Under the pieces are notes generated by a model that did not search any database, was not told the origin of the DNA, and worked only from the letters and a program-made list of their open reading frames with translations. Both the position numbers and the translations under genes were made by a program. 51,951 nucleotides of DNA from Verrucomicrobiota bacterium (GTDB lineage: Bacteria; Verrucomicrobiota; Verrucomicrobiia; Verrucomicrobiales; Akkermansiaceae), in assembly GCA_026397725.1 (NCBI GenBank), contig JAPLUI010000380.1:1-51951 (forward strand). The letters run 5' to 3'. Shown one piece after another: positions 35,731 through 43,572 of this stretch; positions within the stretch are counted from its first letter, which is position 1; each line of letters begins with the position of its first letter.

Positions 35731-37445
35731 TTGAGGAGGTCAAGGGTGATGAGGGTGCAATCGTCTTCCAGGTTCAGTCCGCATTGGTTGCGGATGCGGT
35801 CACGGAGATGGGTCCATAGCTCCGGCGGCGACGCGGTGCGGTCCTGATCCATGTGTTCGACCAAGCGGTCCCAGCCGAAATTCTGCTCGCGGCGGTCCCA
35901 CTCGTAGCAGCCGTCGGTGACAAAGACGAGACGTTCGCCGCCCTCCAACGCGACGCGGTCGTTGGCGTAGGTGACGGCGGCGAGGATGCCAAGCGGCGGG
36001 CCCGAGGGCTCGAAGAACGTGCGGGAGCCGTCCGCCTTGTAGAAGAATGTCGGGCAATGCCCGGCGCTGGAATGCTCGAGGCTACGGCCGTCCGCAGACA
36101 CCCGGGCAATGGAACAGGTGAGGAACATGGTGAGATCCCCGAGCTGGGTGCAGAGCGTCTTGTTGATGGTTTCCAGAATGGCGCTCGACGAGGGAAGCTG
36201 GAGGGACAGCTCGAAAGCCGTCCTGAAAATGCTGGCGAGCAACGCGGCGGACACGCCTTTGCCCATGACATCGATCATGGCGACCACAAGGTTGCCCGCC
36301 GGATCGGTCCTGGCGATGGCGTAGTCACCGGCAATGGTGAGCGAGCTTTCCTGATAGATGGAGACCAGCCACCGGTCCGAGACCGGTGCGGGCAGGATGG
36401 GGAGGAGCCCCTTCTGGATTTCAACGGCGATTTCGAGTTCCCGCAAATCCTTCTGTGACTCGTCGCGGAGGTTGGTCAAGTGGGCATTGGCACAGGCGAT
36501 GCCGCAGAGGTCGGCGAGGGTGCGCAGGGTGCCCAGCGAGCGGCTCTTGCTCTCCACGACGGCGGGTTTGCGCAGGGCAATGAGGGCCCCGAAGTGAAGG
36601 CCTCCGGCGATGATGGGAAACACCGATCCCGCACCCACGGAGCGCAGCGCAGTGACGCCAGGGTGTTGGCGGGCAAGATCCGCAAAATCCTCCCAGACGG
36701 TTTCGCGGGTGAGGGTGCCGAGACCTCTCAGCGCCGGATCCGAATCCGTTGGATCGAGGAACCAAGCGGCGCTGCCGAGGAGCTTGCGGACGGTGTCCGG
36801 AATCGTCGGGGCGGCCTGAAAAAAGATCCGCTCGAGCGGGTGCAGCGAGAGGAATTCATCCAGCGAACTGGTGATGAAATCCCGGAGGTTGCCGCTTTCG
36901 ATCAGGCTGCCGGTCAGGCGATGGAAGACGGTCAGGCTTTCATAACAGGAGGAGAGTTCTTCGAGCACACTGTCGAGTTCCGGGTTGCTAGGCAGGGGCA
37001 GTCCGGCGCTCGGGTAATGCTTCAGCACCTCCAGGCGGAAGCCATCCGGGCCGCGCCACCAGCGGCGTTGGTCGGTGCAGTTGGCGATGATGAAAAGGCC
37101 CCGTCCAGAGACCGCCAAGGGGTCTTCCGGGAGGGCGGGCGCAAGCAGCTTGGCGTCCGGGGGCCCCGGCCCGGGGTCCTCGGCGGCGAGGATGATCGCG
37201 TTGTGGGCGATGCTCCACTCGATGGTGACGGCTCGGGCGGGGTCGTGCTTCGCGCCATGGGCGATGGCATTGACCACCAACTCCTGGAACACCAGTTTCC
37301 AGCCGTCCAAGTCCTCCGCGCTCAGTTCGCCGTTAGAGATCGTGTCGATGAAGCGCTGGCGCAGCGGATCGACTGCGGCAAGATCCGCCGGAATGGTGTA
37401 GCGGACGACGCCGCTGGGCGCGGGCAAGAAGGGCTCGGAACTCAT
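35727..37445 (-). CDS. Bifunctional RsbW-like kinase / RsbU-like PP2C phosphatase
   Basis: A 572-residue soluble protein. Residues about 10-145 form an anti-sigma-factor-type HATPase: N-box ELVVNAIAHG, G1 EDPGPG, G2 SGRGLFII. Residues about 165-340 look like a GAF domain. Residues about 375-570 are a SpoIIE/RsbU PP2C: IAGDYAIA, MIDVMGKGVSAALL, EHSSAGHCP, FVTDGCYEW, LEDDCTLITL. All metal- and ATP-binding motifs appear intact, so both kinase and phosphatase activity on a STAS protein are plausible. SypE of V. fischeri combines the same two activities. The nearest STAS targets are encoded at 39.4 kb and inside the glycosyltransferase at 42.1 kb. The start at 37445 overlaps the upstream stop (ATGA). 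Confidence 0.9.
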   Translation of the reverse strand: MSSEPFLPAPSGVVRYTIPADLAAVDPLRQRFIDTISNGELSAEDLDGWKLVFQELVVNAIAHGAKHDPARAVTIEWSIAHNAIILAAEDPGPGPPDAKLLAPALPEDPLAVSGRGLFIIANCTDQRRWWRGPDGFRLEVLKHYPSAGLPLPSNPELDSVLEELSSCYESLTVFHRLTGSLIESGNLRDFITSSLDEFLSLHPLERIFFQAAPTIPDTVRKLLGSAAWFLDPTDSDPALRGLGTLTRETVWEDFADLARQHPGVTALRSVGAGSVFPIIAGGLHFGALIALRKPAVVESKSRSLGTLRTLADLCGIACANAHLTNLRDESQKDLRELEIAVEIQKGLLPILPAPVSDRWLVSIYQESSLTIAGDYAIARTDPAGNLVVAMIDVMGKGVSAALLASIFRTAFELSLQLPSSSAILETINKTLCTQLGDLTMFLTCSIARVSADGRSLEHSSAGHCPTFFYKADGSRTFFEPSGPPLGILAAVTYANDRVALEGGERLVFVTDGCYEWDRREQNFGWDRLVEHMDQDRTASPPELWTHLRDRIRNQCGLNLEDDCTLITLDLLK

Positions 37446-38593
37446 GGCAGCGGGCTGGTGCTGGTTAGATCGGCGGCCTTCAGGTTGCGGGTGAAGCGTG
37501 ACATGGCGGCGAGCAGGGTGGCGGGCGGCAGGGACGCTTGATAGACCGCATGAATGGCCTCCGCCGGGTCCGCCGGCCTGTGGCAGCCTTGGCAATCGGC
37601 ATAGGAGAACACGCCGATGGGGGCGTGGCGCAACACCTGTTGCCAGTCCGGCTCGAGCGCCTCAAACTGCTCCTTGGTTCTGGGCAGCACGCCGTAGAGC
37701 GGGAGTTTTCCTTGCCAGACGAGCGGCAGCCAGGCGGCGCGGTTGCTCAGCCCGGCGGCGGGATCGCCGGGCAGGGTGCGGCCGTCGAAGGTCACCCGGG
37801 ACCTGGCGGAGGCCCTGGCACCGCCGAGCCGCAGGAACAGATAGAACGCACGCAGCCGGTCTCTGAGCGGGACGTTGGAGGGGGATTTTTCCAGGGTGGC
37901 GAGGAGGTGAGGTTCGAGCTGGTCGAGCCTGGCCCGGTGCTTGAGATTGAAGAGGATGCCACGGTCCAGCAGGCAGTTTTCCAAGGCGGTGACCGGGCCG
38001 ACGAACGAGTGGGCGGCCACCTGCGAGTGCGCAATGCGGTTGGCCCCGGAAATCACCGAGCCTTGGCCAATGACGGCGTAGGGACCGATCTCGCAACCCG
38101 GCCCGATGAAGACCTCATCGCCGATGAAATACGGCGGAATCAACTCGGCCTCGGGATGGATCCGGCAAGCGAAACCGATGCTGACCAGCGGGAAATCCGG
38201 CTCGCCTGCCATGCGGTCGAGCCAGACCTCTTCCATGGCGGCGGCGCGGGCGAGGAGTTCCCAGCCGCTGGTGGGTGCCGGGGGCGAGGGTTCGCCGGGA
38301 AGCCAGTCGGCGTGAAGCGCCCCGGCCGGAGCCGCGGCAGTGGCGGCAATGGCGGTGAATTCGGTTTTGACCGGCCAGAGGGTGGACTCTTCCAGCACGC
38401 GGCGGACTGCGGCCGGGCGGTCGGCGGCAAAGACCCGCACGGTGCTGGCGCCTTGGTTCACCGCGTGGTCGAGCCAATGGTGGAGGAGGCATTGGTCGCC
38501 GATCGTCCAGAGGCCGAATGGCACGGGCGAGCGGCGGACAGTGTCCAGGCTGCCCCAGTCGGGCAAGACCAATTCAAGGAGTTCGGAAGGCAT
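37442..38593 (-). CDS. Left-handed beta-helix protein with nucleotidyltransferase-like N-terminus
   Basis: A 383-residue protein. The N-terminal part (LPDWGSLDTVRRSPVPFGLW, QCLLHHWLDHAVNQGASTVRVF) resembles sugar-nucleotide pyrophosphorylases, but lacks the GxGxR nucleotide loop, so it is probably not active as such. Residues about 140-215 contain hexapeptide repeats (PPYFIGDEVFIGPG, GPYAVIGQGSVISGA), forming a left-handed beta-helix. The C-terminal part (LPLVWQGKLPLYGVLPRTKEQ) is unrecognised. It stands between the priming transferase and the partner-switch enzyme. It may be a sugar acyltransferase, a scaffold, or a binding partner of the priming enzyme. The stop overlaps the next gene by 4 bp. 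Function uncertain. Confidence 0.65.
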   Translation of the reverse strand: MPSELLELVLPDWGSLDTVRRSPVPFGLWTIGDQCLLHHWLDHAVNQGASTVRVFAADRPAAVRRVLEESTLWPVKTEFTAIAATAAAPAGALHADWLPGEPSPPAPTSGWELLARAAAMEEVWLDRMAGEPDFPLVSIGFACRIHPEAELIPPYFIGDEVFIGPGCEIGPYAVIGQGSVISGANRIAHSQVAAHSFVGPVTALENCLLDRGILFNLKHRARLDQLEPHLLATLEKSPSNVPLRDRLRAFYLFLRLGGARASARSRVTFDGRTLPGDPAAGLSNRAAWLPLVWQGKLPLYGVLPRTKEQFEALEPDWQQVLRHAPIGVFSYADCQGCHRPADPAEAIHAVYQASLPPATLLAAMSRFTRNLKAADLTSTSPLP

Positions 38594-38613
38594 GATGCGG
38601 CGGAGTGACGGGC

Positions 38614-39330
38614 TTAGTAGGCGCCTTTGCCGAAGATGACGGCGGGCAGGGTCTTGAGCAGGATGACGAGGTCGAAAAGCGCGCTCGAGGAGCGGATGTA
38701 CTGGAGGTCGAGCCGCACCTGGCCTGCGAAGTCGATGTCCGCGCGACCGCCGATTTGCCAGAGGCAGGTGATGCCGGGTTTCACGCGCAAGCGGCGGAGG
38801 TGAGAGGCTTGGTAGGTGGCGACTTCGCGGGGGACCGGCGGGCGCGGGCCGACGAGGGACATGTCGCCGCGGAGGACGTTGTAGAACTGGGGAAACTCAT
38901 CGATGGAAAGCTTGCGAATCCATTTGCCAACCTTGGTGACCCGCGGGTCGTTCTTCATCTTGAAGGTGACGCCGGCTTGGCCGTGCTGGTTGTCCTGCAG
39001 GAGCTGCTCCTTGATTCGATCGGCGTTGACGATCATGGAGCGGAATTTCCACATGCCGAACAGGCGGCCGCCAGCCCCGACGCGTTGCTGGCAGAAAAAG
39101 ACGGGCCCGCGGTCTTCGAGTTTGATCAGGAGGGCGGTAAGCAGGAAAATCGGCGAGAACAGCCCCAGCGCACCCAGGGCCCCGCCGAGGTCGAGACCTC
39201 GCTTCAAAGCCCGCGCCAGCAGAATGGTGCAGCGCCAGATGACGATTTTCCGGCGCGCCCTGTGGCCCCAGCGGGCGATGGTCCCATCCTGCGCGGTTCT
39301 TCTCCAGTACTCTGCCGGGTCGATTTTCAT
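38614..39330 (-). CDS. Polyprenyl-phosphate sugar-1-phosphate transferase (priming enzyme)
   Basis: A 238-residue bacterial sugar transferase (WcaJ/PglC-type core). One N-terminal hydrophobic segment (GALGALGLFSPIFLLTALL) is followed by PVFFCQQRVG, MWKFRSM, DEFPQFYNVL, MSLVGPRPP and KPGITCLWQI, which carry the catalytic and metal-binding residues of the family. It starts polysaccharide synthesis by moving a sugar phosphate from a nucleotide sugar to undecaprenyl phosphate. Compared with WcaJ it lacks the four extra N-terminal TM helices. The ATG at 39330 is preceded by a weak AAGAAA site; the longer in-frame extension reads through AT-rich promoter DNA. It is the first gene of the leftward operon. 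Confidence 0.93.
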   Translation of the reverse strand: MKIDPAEYWRRTAQDGTIARWGHRARRKIVIWRCTILLARALKRGLDLGGALGALGLFSPIFLLTALLIKLEDRGPVFFCQQRVGAGGRLFGMWKFRSMIVNADRIKEQLLQDNQHGQAGVTFKMKNDPRVTKVGKWIRKLSIDEFPQFYNVLRGDMSLVGPRPPVPREVATYQASHLRRLRVKPGITCLWQIGGRADIDFAGQVRLDLQYIRSSSALFDLVILLKTLPAVIFGKGAY

Positions 39331-39449
39331 TTTTCTTGATTGGTGAACTATGGGCTTGCCTTTGGGAAGCAAACTATGCAAATTGCTGCAAATACTTTTC
39401 AAGCTGCTAACGCAATTTGCCTCCGAAAGATGAATCAGCAAACAAAAAA
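39331..39449. promoter_or_regulatory. Divergent promoter region of the two polysaccharide operons
   Basis: 119 bp, clearly richer in A/T than the genes, between the priming transferase (-) and the STAS gene (+). It contains a perfect 9-bp inverted repeat, GCAAATTGC at 39378-39386 and GCAATTTGC at 39412-39420, centre to centre 34 bp, and an extra GCAAAT at 39388-39393. This looks like a binding site for a dimeric regulator controlling both operons. Exact -35/-10 elements are not certain. Confidence 0.6.
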
Positions 39450-39767
39450 ATGATTGTTCAATCAAGACAGGAAAATGATGGTACGGTGGTGTTGACCGTG
39501 GTGGTGGATGCGTTGATCGCCTCCCGGGCGGCACAATTCAGAGAGGAAGTGGACCGGGCGATGGTGGCTGCCACCGGGCGGGTGGAGGTGGATTGTTCGC
39601 GCTTGGACTTCATCGACAGTTCCGGGGTGGGTGCCTTGCTCCACATGGTCAAATTGCTGCCCGTTGGCCGGCCCCCGGTCCGGCTGACCGGGGTGGGACC
39701 CAAGGTGCTGGCAAATCTGGAGTTGATGTGCGTCCACCGGATTTTTGACCTGGTGCCCAGCACCTAG
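39450..39767 (+). CDS. STAS domain protein (anti-sigma factor antagonist type, SypA-like)
   Basis: A 105-residue single STAS domain: VVLTVVVDALIASRAAQFREEV, then VEVDCSRLDFIDSSGVGALL, with the paired serines at 57-58, one of which is the usual phosphorylation site, then RLTGVGPKVLANLELM. Such proteins bind a partner when unphosphorylated and are controlled by an RsbW-like kinase and a PP2C phosphatase; the matching enzyme is encoded at 35.7-37.4 kb. In the Syp biofilm system the equivalent protein SypA promotes polysaccharide production. The ATG at 39450 was chosen; a longer TTG-started form is possible but would begin in the promoter region. First gene of the rightward operon. Confidence 0.88.
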   Translation: MIVQSRQENDGTVVLTVVVDALIASRAAQFREEVDRAMVAATGRVEVDCSRLDFIDSSGVGALLHMVKLLPVGRPPVRLTGVGPKVLANLELMCVHRIFDLVPST

Positions 39768-39792
39768 CAGAACCTAGCACCCGCCCGAGCTG

Positions 39793-40893
39793 ATGACCGG
39801 ACGCTTCTTTGAAGGAAAGCATCCTGAGCTGGAGGCTCGGTTGGAAAGTCATTTGGCGAGGATGCGGGACTCGTTCGCAGCGCAGGGCTGGCAGGGAGCC
39901 TTGGTCTTGGGGGGCGGCTATGGCCGCGGTGAGGGCGGGGTGATGCCGGGGCCGGCTGGCGTGTGCTTCTCCAACGATCTCGATTATTTCATGTTTGATG
40001 AGGCCCCGGGAACTCCGCGCTTGGTGGCCTGGTGCCGTCAGCTCGAGCGTGCGGAAAGCGAGGCCCTGGGAATCGACGTGGAGATCAAGTGCTTGCGGGC
40101 GGACTCGCTGGGCGACCCGAGCCGCTCCATGATGTTCGCGGATCTGGTGGCGGGACATGTGGTGGTGGCGGGCATGGCCGGCTTCCTGGCACAACTGCGC
40201 GAGGGCTTGGATTTCTCACGGATTGAGCCCGAGGAGGCGACGCGCTTGCTATGGAACCGGGGCAGTGGCCTGTTTTTTTCCCGTTGCCGCATGGGCCTGG
40301 CCGAGGGTCTGCCGTTCGTGATCCGGAATCATGCGAAGTTGAAACTCGCCCTGGGCGACGCGTGGCTCTGCCTGCACGGCCAGTACACCTCAAAATGCCG
40401 TGAGCGGGCCGAGCGGCTGGCAACGGCTGACTTGCCGGCCGCACTCGCCCGGCTGCGGCAGTGGCATGCGGAAGGGGTGGCTTTCAAGTTCGATCCGTTC
40501 GCCGACGGCCTGACCTGGCCGCAACTCGCGGCCGAATCCCGGCAACTGGGCGAGGCCTGGGGGGACCTGTATTTGGTGATCGAGGCACGGCGCTTGCAGC
40601 GGCGCTTGGCCGGATTTGCCGAGTATCTGGCCCTGCCGCGCTTGCTGCCCGGCACTCCGCTCACCAAGAATCTGGCCTTGGCCATGCGCGACAAGTTCAA
40701 GCGCGGGGGCTTCCTCCGGCCGCTCGGCGACTACCCCCGTGCGAGCTTGATGCGGGCGCTGCCTTGTTTGTTGGAACTCACCCCCGGTGGGGTCGCCGAA
40801 GCCGGGCGGTTTCTGCCACCGCCCTCCGGTGATCCGGCGCGGCTGCAGACCTGGGAGGGGGTTTATTCGAAGTGGTGGGCCCATTACGCATGA
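39793..40893 (+). CDS. Nucleotidyltransferase-fold protein (pol-beta superfamily), unknown substrate
   Basis: A 366-residue protein with ALVLGGGYGRGEGGV followed by FSNDLDYFMF and, later, IDVEIKCL. A glycine pair, a D-x-D and a third acidic strand is the pattern of the DNA polymerase beta nucleotidyltransferase superfamily, although the GG-to-DxD spacing here is longer than in minimal members. The rest (about 130-366) is helical and unrecognised (LLWNRGSGLFFSRCR, PLTKNLALAMRDKFK). No TM or signal peptide. It sits between the STAS gene and a glycosyltransferase, 25 bp and 4 bp from them. It might transfer a nucleotide to a sugar, lipid or protein in this pathway. Function not assignable. Confidence 0.65.
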   Translation: MTGRFFEGKHPELEARLESHLARMRDSFAAQGWQGALVLGGGYGRGEGGVMPGPAGVCFSNDLDYFMFDEAPGTPRLVAWCRQLERAESEALGIDVEIKCLRADSLGDPSRSMMFADLVAGHVVVAGMAGFLAQLREGLDFSRIEPEEATRLLWNRGSGLFFSRCRMGLAEGLPFVIRNHAKLKLALGDAWLCLHGQYTSKCRERAERLATADLPAALARLRQWHAEGVAFKFDPFADGLTWPQLAAESRQLGEAWGDLYLVIEARRLQRRLAGFAEYLALPRLLPGTPLTKNLALAMRDKFKRGGFLRPLGDYPRASLMRALPCLLELTPGGVAEAGRFLPPPSGDPARLQTWEGVYSKWWAHYA

Positions 40894-40897
40894 TCCG

Positions 40898-42118
40898 ATG
40901 AAACGCCTGTTGATCTTCCTGCCCTATGTCCCTTATCCCCTGATGAGGGGCACCTATCAACGCGTCTATCACTTGGCCGAGGCCCTGGGCCAGCATTTCG
41001 AGATCGATCTTTTCTGCCTTTCGTCGGAGCCGGGCGACGCCGCGCATTTGGCGCGGTTCCAGGGGTTTTGCCGGCGGGTGCGCTTCGAGCCGTTCCAGCA
41101 CGGGCCGTGGGCGCCTTTTCTAACAGATAGAATCTGGCATCCGCTGCCGGTGACGGTGCGGCATTGGTGGTCGGAGCGGGTGTTGGCGGCGTTCCGTGAG
41201 TTCACGGCCGGGCAGGACTACGCCGTGGTGGACTGTTGTGATCTGGTGTTGTGGCCGTACGTCAAGGCCGTGTTTCCGGCACATCGTGCCCGGGTGATGG
41301 ACCGCAGCCGGGTCGATTGGTTGTTTCAGACCGAGCTGCTGCAGACGCTCAAACCCGGATTTTTCGCCATGCTCAAGGCGCGGGAGAATTTGTTCAAAAT
41401 CGCCCGGTTGGAGCGGGAGCTGCGGCGGGAACTGGCCTTGATGGTGGTCTGCGGGCCCGATGACAAGACCTTTCTGGAGCACCAGCTCGGGCCGGGCGAG
41501 AGGATTTTCGTGCTGCCCAACGGGGCGAATGTCGGATTTTTCAATGCCGACGAATGGCCGGCCCGGCCGACGACAGGGCCGACGGCGTTGTTCTGCGGGG
41601 CCTTGGACTACACTCCCAACACGGATGGCCTGGCCTGGTATTTCGCGGCGATCCATCCCCGGGTGATGGCACGCTGTCCGGACTTCAAGGTGATTCTCGT
41701 TGGCAAGAATCCCACGCCTGCGGTGCGGTGTTTCGCGACGCTGCCGGGAGTCGAATTCGCCGGCGAGGTCCCGGACGTGCGGCCGTTCTATCAGCAGGCG
41801 TGGCTCCAGATCGTGCCGCTGCGGATTGGCGGAGGCACCCGTTTGAAAATCGCCGAAGGCCTGGCCATGGCCAATCCCGTGGTCTCCACGACCTTGGGAG
41901 CCCAAGGGCTTGAGTTGCACCACGATGAGCACTTGTTGCTCGCAGACACGCCGGAGGGCTTTGCCGACGCCATGCTCCGGTATGTGAACGACGCCGAGCT
42001 GCGCCGCCAGCACGCGGCGGCGGGGCGGGCGAGGATTCTGGAGCTGTACACCTGGGGCGCGCTCGGAACGCGCTTGGCGGAGCGCCTCAACTCACTCACG
42101 TTGTCCCAGCCATGCTGA
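40898..42118 (+). CDS. Glycosyltransferase family 4
   Basis: A 406-residue GT-B enzyme. It starts MKRLLIFLPYVPYPLMRGTYQRVYHLA, with the arrangement seen in sugar transferases of exopolysaccharide loci. Donor-side motifs are VLPNGANVGFF, ALFCGALDYTPNTDGL, VEFAGEVPDVRPFY, and VPLRIGGGTRLKIAEGLAMANPVV with ARGEs of the type GGTRLKxxEA. It begins 4 bp after the previous stop and overlaps the next gene by 7 bp. The long upstream in-frame extension falls in the previous gene. Sugar specificity unknown. Confidence 0.88.
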   Translation: MKRLLIFLPYVPYPLMRGTYQRVYHLAEALGQHFEIDLFCLSSEPGDAAHLARFQGFCRRVRFEPFQHGPWAPFLTDRIWHPLPVTVRHWWSERVLAAFREFTAGQDYAVVDCCDLVLWPYVKAVFPAHRARVMDRSRVDWLFQTELLQTLKPGFFAMLKARENLFKIARLERELRRELALMVVCGPDDKTFLEHQLGPGERIFVLPNGANVGFFNADEWPARPTTGPTALFCGALDYTPNTDGLAWYFAAIHPRVMARCPDFKVILVGKNPTPAVRCFATLPGVEFAGEVPDVRPFYQQAWLQIVPLRIGGGTRLKIAEGLAMANPVVSTTLGAQGLELHHDEHLLLADTPEGFADAMLRYVNDAELRRQHAAAGRARILELYTWGALGTRLAERLNSLTLSQPC

Positions 42119-43572
42119 CGATGCCACCAGAGCCCCCGCTGACAGTCCTGCTGGGATTGCCGTTTCATGACCTCACGCTCGAGGAAACTCTCGACTATTG
42201 CACGTGGGCGATGAACGGCGACCAGAGCCGCTACCTGGTGACGGCGAATGTCGATTTCACCGCCCAAGCCTACGGGGATCCGGACTTGAAGAAAATCGTG
42301 TTTTTCGCGGATCGGGTGGTGTGCGACGGGATGCCGCTGGTGTGGCTTTCACGCGTGTTCGGGCACCCGCTGCGCGAGCGCGTCGCGGGCTCGGACCTGG
42401 TTCCAAGACTGTTGGAAAGCTGCGGGAACGCAGGCCACGGCGTGTACTTTTTCGGCAGTGATCGGGCGACCTTGGAAGGGGCCAAGGTCATCGTGGAAAC
42501 GCGCTATCCCGGCCTCCGGGTGGTGGGGATCGACTCGCCTCCCATCGGTGCGGTGATCGAGTGGGACAACGAGGCGCTCTGCGAGAGGATGCGGGCGAGT
42601 GCAGCGAGCTTGTTGCTGGTGTGCCTGGGTTGTCCCAAACAGGAACGATGGATTTTCGCCCATCATCGTGAGTCGGGCGTGCCCCTGTGTGTCGGGGTGG
42701 GTGCCAGTTTGGACTTCATCACGGGCAAGCAGAAACGGGCGCCGCGCTGGATGCAGAAATCGGGATTGGAATGGTTCTGGAGGATGTCGGGCAGCCCGTC
42801 GCGCTTGGTCTCGCGTTACCGCAAGGACCTGGTCTTTCTGGTGCGGGCCGCATGGCAGCAGGCCCGCTCGCAACGACGGCGCAAGCACCTCGTCGAGACC
42901 GTTAGGGAGCCAGCGCGGCAAGCGCCGTCGCAGGTGGTTCCGGTCACCCGCATCGTGTGGAGCGGCGACTTGGTGCTGGGCCAGCTTACGGGTGCGCCGG
43001 TTCCGGAGAGCGTCGGGACTGCGGTCTTGCTGGACGCCTCGCAGGTGACTCTCATGGATAGCTCCGGGCTGGGCCGGCTTGCCTTGTTGGCCCGGAGGTG
43101 CCGGGCGGCGGAGCACTTGCTGCTGGTGCTCCAGCCATCCGCGGCCTTCCGGAAACCGGTTGCCGCGGCTCGCATGGAGTTCCTTTTCCGGCTGGCGGAT
43201 TCGGAAGCCGCAGCGCTCGCTTTGCTGGCCCAAGACCAGACGTGCGGCGGCGTGCTCAAGGTGGCGGAAAACGGGGTGGTGTGGGTCGCTTTCAACCGGT
43301 CCCTGGATGCGCTCTACCATGATGCCATGCTCGCCATCCTCGAGACTGCGATCACCGACTCGGCGGGAATCCGGGTGCTCGTCGTGGATTTGAAAGCGGT
43401 GGATTTCATCGACAGCCGGGCGGTGGGCGGCTTGATCCGGGCATGGAAACTGATGTCCGCCAAGGGTGGGCAAATGGTTCTCGCGGGGATCACTCCGGCA
43501 GTGCGCGAAATCATCACGCTCCTGCGCTTGGACCAGATCCTGGCGGAGTGGAAAGGAGACCCTCCGGCATGA
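42112..43572 (+). CDS. WecG/TagA/CpsF glycosyltransferase fused to two STAS domains
   Basis: A 486-residue protein. Residues about 12-245 are a WecG/TagA/CpsF (GT26) enzyme: VTANVDFTAQAYGDP, FFADRVVCDGMPLVW, LVCLGCPKQERW, GVGASLDFITGKQKRAPRW and GLEWFWRM. Residues about 278-375 form a STAS domain with LMDSSGLGRLALL (315-325), and residues about 380-480 a second with FIDSRAVGGLIRAW (432-445), where the usual SSG is SRA. GT26 enzymes normally stop at about 250 residues and transfer ManNAc(A)-type or glucosyl residues to lipid-linked acceptors. The added domains suggest the enzyme is bound or regulated by a partner-switch kinase/phosphatase. Start ATG 42112 overlaps the previous gene; another ATG at 42121 is possible. 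ATGA overlap with the next gene. Confidence 0.88.
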   Translation: MLTMPPEPPLTVLLGLPFHDLTLEETLDYCTWAMNGDQSRYLVTANVDFTAQAYGDPDLKKIVFFADRVVCDGMPLVWLSRVFGHPLRERVAGSDLVPRLLESCGNAGHGVYFFGSDRATLEGAKVIVETRYPGLRVVGIDSPPIGAVIEWDNEALCERMRASAASLLLVCLGCPKQERWIFAHHRESGVPLCVGVGASLDFITGKQKRAPRWMQKSGLEWFWRMSGSPSRLVSRYRKDLVFLVRAAWQQARSQRRRKHLVETVREPARQAPSQVVPVTRIVWSGDLVLGQLTGAPVPESVGTAVLLDASQVTLMDSSGLGRLALLARRCRAAEHLLLVLQPSAAFRKPVAAARMEFLFRLADSEAAALALLAQDQTCGGVLKVAENGVVWVAFNRSLDALYHDAMLAILETAITDSAGIRVLVVDLKAVDFIDSRAVGGLIRAWKLMSAKGGQMVLAGITPAVREIITLLRLDQILAEWKGDPPA

